Shown: piece by piece, positions 7,029 through 9,199 of the stretch
Layout of the letters: every line of letters starts with the position of its first letter
How positions within the stretch are numbered: position 1 is the first letter of the stretch
DNA from: Methanobacteriota archaeon
GTDB lineage: Archaea > Thermoplasmatota > Poseidoniia > Poseidoniales > Thalassarchaeaceae
Direction: 5' to 3'
NCBI GenBank assembly: GCA_014384685.1
Contig: JACNFL010000111.1
Coordinates: 1 to 9,199 of the forward strand
Length of the DNA stretch: 9,199 nt
The notes under the pieces: model-generated
The model's database searches: none
What the model saw: the letters and a program-made list of their open reading frames with translations, nothing else
Told to the model about the DNA's origin: nothing
Translations under genes and position numbers: made by a program

Positions 7029-7033
7029 ATTCC

Positions 7034-7039
7034 CACCTC
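7034..7039 (-). promoter_or_regulatory. Shine-Dalgarno site for a TTG start, overlapping the upstream stop codon
   Basis: GAGGTG on the minus strand ends 5 bases before the TTG at 7028 and shares bases with the TGA stop (7038-7040) of the preceding gene. It supports the TTG choice, since no ATG lies before the first membrane helix, and implies coupled translation. Confidence 0.65.
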
Positions 7040-9026
7040 AAACGCCTTCTTGGCCGCCAAATTCTGAGCGTGAGCCACGCAAGAAAATTACTACCACTAC
7101 AATGATGAGAACGAAAACCGGTAATATCACGGAAGGTGATAACAAACCACTACTCCCTGATTCCCCATCCGCACCGGTAATTGATGGATTTAGAGGATCT
7201 GCGTCTGCACTATCCAATATACCATCGTTGTCATCATCATCATCTTCAATCAAATCAGTCTCACAATTTGGTAACAATGAATTTGGCATTCCGTCCATAT
7301 CGTGGTCTGAATGTGCACAAGGGTCGGTTGGGAATACATCTCGGGCATCAGAAATTCTGTCATTGTCATCATCATCGTCGTAAATATCAGGCCCACAGGG
7401 ACGGTCTTCAACCAAATCATACCAAGCATTTGGCCCATCGATTGAACAGGTGTCTATGAAATCGCTATCAGCATCATCTAACACAACTGTGATTGTAATC
7501 GCATCCTCAGCGGTCCCACCCCAAGCATCGGTAACTCTCACCGTAACGATGTATACTCCAACTTCTCCAAGACTTGTTACAGACCCCGAACTTCCTGTGA
7601 AAATTTGTGTTCCAGGAGCATTCTCTCCTTGTGCACGCAAGTACCAAGTGTAACTCAATACCTCATCAAGTGCACTATCTGCATCATATCCACTGGCACT
7701 AAAGTTGACCACTGACCCCTCTTGAACACCTTGATCTGGGAAGGGCAATGTAATACTCACTTGTGGGTCAAGATTTTTAGTCAATTCAACCACAACATTA
7801 CGATCTGAAAATTCACTCGGAACAAATGACCCTTCACCTTCAACATAAGTGGGTGCATTTGCTCTCCACACAGCTACTCCGGCTATGCTTGTACCTGATT
7901 CAGACCAACTTTGGTAGATTATAGGAATCGTTGCACTTCCAGAACTCGTATCTGCGTTGATAGTTTGGTCCTCCACTGCCCCATCAAATGACTGTACAGT
8001 AACTTCAATGGATGCTTCAGTAAGAACCGTCCCCGTATCATCTGTTGCTACTAATTGCCATGTTGAGCCAACGACAACTGCTGCTGCCTCACTAACAATT
8101 ACATCTGATGAATCCATTGACACCGGATTCCAAATTTGCGATGCGAAATCTTTGCTTCCTGATGCTTCTATTCCGCCTTGTATTGTTTCTGATTGAGAAA
8201 TAAAAGCCAAGCCATTTGCTGCGTATGCTGTTTGTGAATTATGTGTATTACCACTGAATGTAGTCACTGGCATCTCCAAGTCACCCTCTTGACCATTTAG
8301 AAGTACTGAAGTTCCATAATTATCAAAACTACATTCTGATACCAGTGAGGCGTCTGCCCTTGCACCTGTTATTTGCATTGCAACACCATCACCATCGCCA
8401 TGGAAAGCAACATTGTTCATCTCAACCGTACTGTGGTCAATTACCACCCCTAGGGGGCCTTGAATATCACTATCAGTGAGGGTGAAAAGGTCAGACCACT
8501 CTACTGAAATTGCTGGTGTCAATGTTTGCCCAGTTAAGTTAACCCTAGATAACAAAAGAGATGAATCCACCATCTCAAGGTGAATGGCTGGGCCACTACC
8601 ATCGTGATCATTACCATTAATGTCAACTACAGAACCACTACTTCCACGTAGATGAAGTCCCTTCTCATTTCCAGCCCCAAGTGTGATATTACTGAAATCA
8701 ATTGACGACTGTGTCAATAATGCAGCTGACTGACTACAATCTTGGATGGTAGTGTCACTTACTGTGATTTGACCTCCATTGCTGAAAATACAGTTGTCCG
8801 CTTGATGCAAAAGTGAATCTGATAGAGAAATTTCCCCAGAACCACTAACAAAAATAGGTGTATTTGAGAGAATCATTCCTTCAAGATTAGTTGTTGATGA
8901 AGAAGGGCCAATAGTTAGGGAACCACCCATCATTTGGCTATCTGACATTTCCATTACACCACCATCTAAGAGTGATACGCCGTTCCAATCACTACCAATG
9001 ATGCTGGCTTGTGTGGCTTCTAACAC
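7038..9026 (-). CDS. Envelope protein C-terminal part: beta-helix, PKD, thrombospondin type-3 repeats, membrane anchor
   Basis: Probably extracellular and anchored by its C-terminus. Counting from a GTG at 9026 (662 residues), about 1-290 is a run of short strands and turns with recurring SDS/SDT and S-x-I/F-x-x-S-x-I patterns (ISLSDSLLHQADNCIF, ITVSDTTIQDC), typical of parallel beta-helices. About 300-415 is an Ig-like beta-rich segment. About 420-516 is a PKD-like domain (VVNFSASGYDAD, YTWYL, YIVTVRVTDAWGGT). About 548-612 carries Asp-rich calcium-binding thrombospondin type-3 repeats, with four cysteines at 527, 544, 570 and 588. A hydrophobic helix spans about 631-649, followed by RGSR and a short tail. 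There is no signal peptide and no good start. The frame is open to 9068 and is stopped by TAA TAA at 9069-9074, beyond which matching sequence continues. It is therefore likely a fragment of a larger gene. Binding partner or function is unknown. Confidence 0.8.
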   Translation of the reverse strand: MLEATQASIIGSDWNGVSLLDGGVMEMSDSQMMGGSLTIGPSSSTTNLEGMILSNTPIFVSGSGEISLSDSLLHQADNCIFSNGGQITVSDTTIQDCSQSAALLTQSSIDFSNITLGAGNEKGLHLRGSSGSVVDINGNDHDGSGPAIHLEMVDSSLLLSRVNLTGQTLTPAISVEWSDLFTLTDSDIQGPLGVVIDHSTVEMNNVAFHGDGDGVAMQITGARADASLVSECSFDNYGTSVLLNGQEGDLEMPVTTFSGNTHNSQTAYAANGLAFISQSETIQGGIEASGSKDFASQIWNPVSMDSSDVIVSEAAAVVVGSTWQLVATDDTGTVLTEASIEVTVQSFDGAVEDQTINADTSSGSATIPIIYQSWSESGTSIAGVAVWRANAPTYVEGEGSFVPSEFSDRNVVVELTKNLDPQVSITLPFPDQGVQEGSVVNFSASGYDADSALDEVLSYTWYLRAQGENAPGTQIFTGSSGSVTSLGEVGVYIVTVRVTDAWGGTAEDAITITVVLDDADSDFIDTCSIDGPNAWYDLVEDRPCGPDIYDDDDDNDRISDARDVFPTDPCAHSDHDMDGMPNSLLPNCETDLIEDDDDDNDGILDSADADPLNPSITGADGESGSSGLLSPSVILPVFVLIIVVVVIFLRGSRSEFGGQEGV
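7191..7385 (-). repeat. Thrombospondin type-3 calcium-binding repeats with Asp-codon tracts
   Basis: The Asp-rich units DIYDDDDDNDRISDARDVFP, HSDHDMDGMPN and EDDDDDNDGILDSADADPLN encode calcium-binding loops. In DNA they appear as TCA-type trinucleotide runs on the plus strand at 7231-7244 and 7366-7380. They form a stiff spacer just outside the membrane anchor. The DNA runs follow from the protein and keep frame in multiples of three. Confidence 0.75.
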
Positions 9027-9068
9027 ACCACTAACAGAGATTCCTCTGGCAGCCTTGACACGGAGTTC

Positions 9069-9199
9069 TTATTAGGCTTGAAACGTCAGTGTTGGTCCCG
9101 TTGTAATAGACAGATTGTCATCAAGGTAGAATGGCGGAAGAGCCGCAGTAAGACGCAACCATTCCTGCAAGGAACCACCGCACACCTGGGACATCCAGA
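9069..9199 (-). pseudogene. Upstream fragment of the envelope-protein frame, separated by tandem TAA codons
   Basis: The same minus-strand frame as the envelope protein continues upstream of two adjacent in-frame TAA codons (9069-9071 and 9072-9074). It then stays open for about 41 codons to the window edge. It reads LPPFYLDDNLSITTGPTLTF just before the stops and ELRVKAARGISVSG just after. Together they look like the opening strands of one beta-helix domain (a 'displays, then TLTF, then L-x-V...GISVSG' pattern common in such proteins). The other two frames of this stretch contain stops. I infer a nonsense-broken gene or sequence error. Two separate genes remain possible, since 41 open codons can occur by chance. 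Confidence 0.5.

Noticed and set aside
7231..7380. TCA-type trinucleotide runs that could be a microsatellite or phase-variable tract
   Set aside because: They encode Asp runs in calcium-binding repeats, and changes of whole triplets keep the frame, so no switch is implied.

Overview
The window most resembles a piece of genome from a low-GC marine planktonic archaeon, probably of the Poseidoniales (Marine Group II) type. This is inferred from the mix of genes. There is a PAC2-family proteasome-assembly chaperone-like protein. A large envelope protein combines beta-helix, PKD and thrombospondin type-3 segments with a C-terminal membrane anchor. There is a bacterial-type NAD+-dependent DNA ligase, and GTG/TTG starts with clear Shine-Dalgarno sites. 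No rRNA or marker gene fixes the taxonomy.

Layout: Positions 1-99 hold no gene I can support. A short acidic protein of unknown function (100-519, minus) diverges from a two-gene plus-strand unit: a DEDDh exonuclease with an extra C-terminal module (612-1445) and a class I SAM methyltransferase (TTG start, 1460-2080). Converging on it with a 7-bp gap is a PD-(D/E)XK nuclease with a predicted four-cysteine Fe-S cluster (2088-3242, minus). That gene diverges from a PAC2-family protein (3328-4125, plus). The PAC2 gene converges with a 6-bp gap on ligA (4132-6381, minus). Upstream of ligA on the same strand are a three-helix membrane protein with a PH-like tail (6477-7028) and, 9 bp before it, a large secreted and membrane-anchored protein (7038 to the window edge). 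The reading frame of that last gene is broken by two adjacent TAA codons near 9070.

Three of the genes handle DNA: exonuclease, Fe-S nuclease and ligase. They are on different transcription units, so this is a repair/replication neighbourhood rather than an operon. Two extreme C-termini carry short docking signatures. The ligase ends in a sequence fitting a PCNA-binding PIP box (QTSLSDF-stop) after an acidic linker. The PAC2 protein ends in LYG, fitting the HbYX proteasome-docking motif, also after an acidic flexible tail. The PIP box suggests a bacterial-type enzyme adapted to an archaeal sliding clamp. This is the most notable hypothesis in the window. The tandem in-frame stops in the surface-protein gene are the second.
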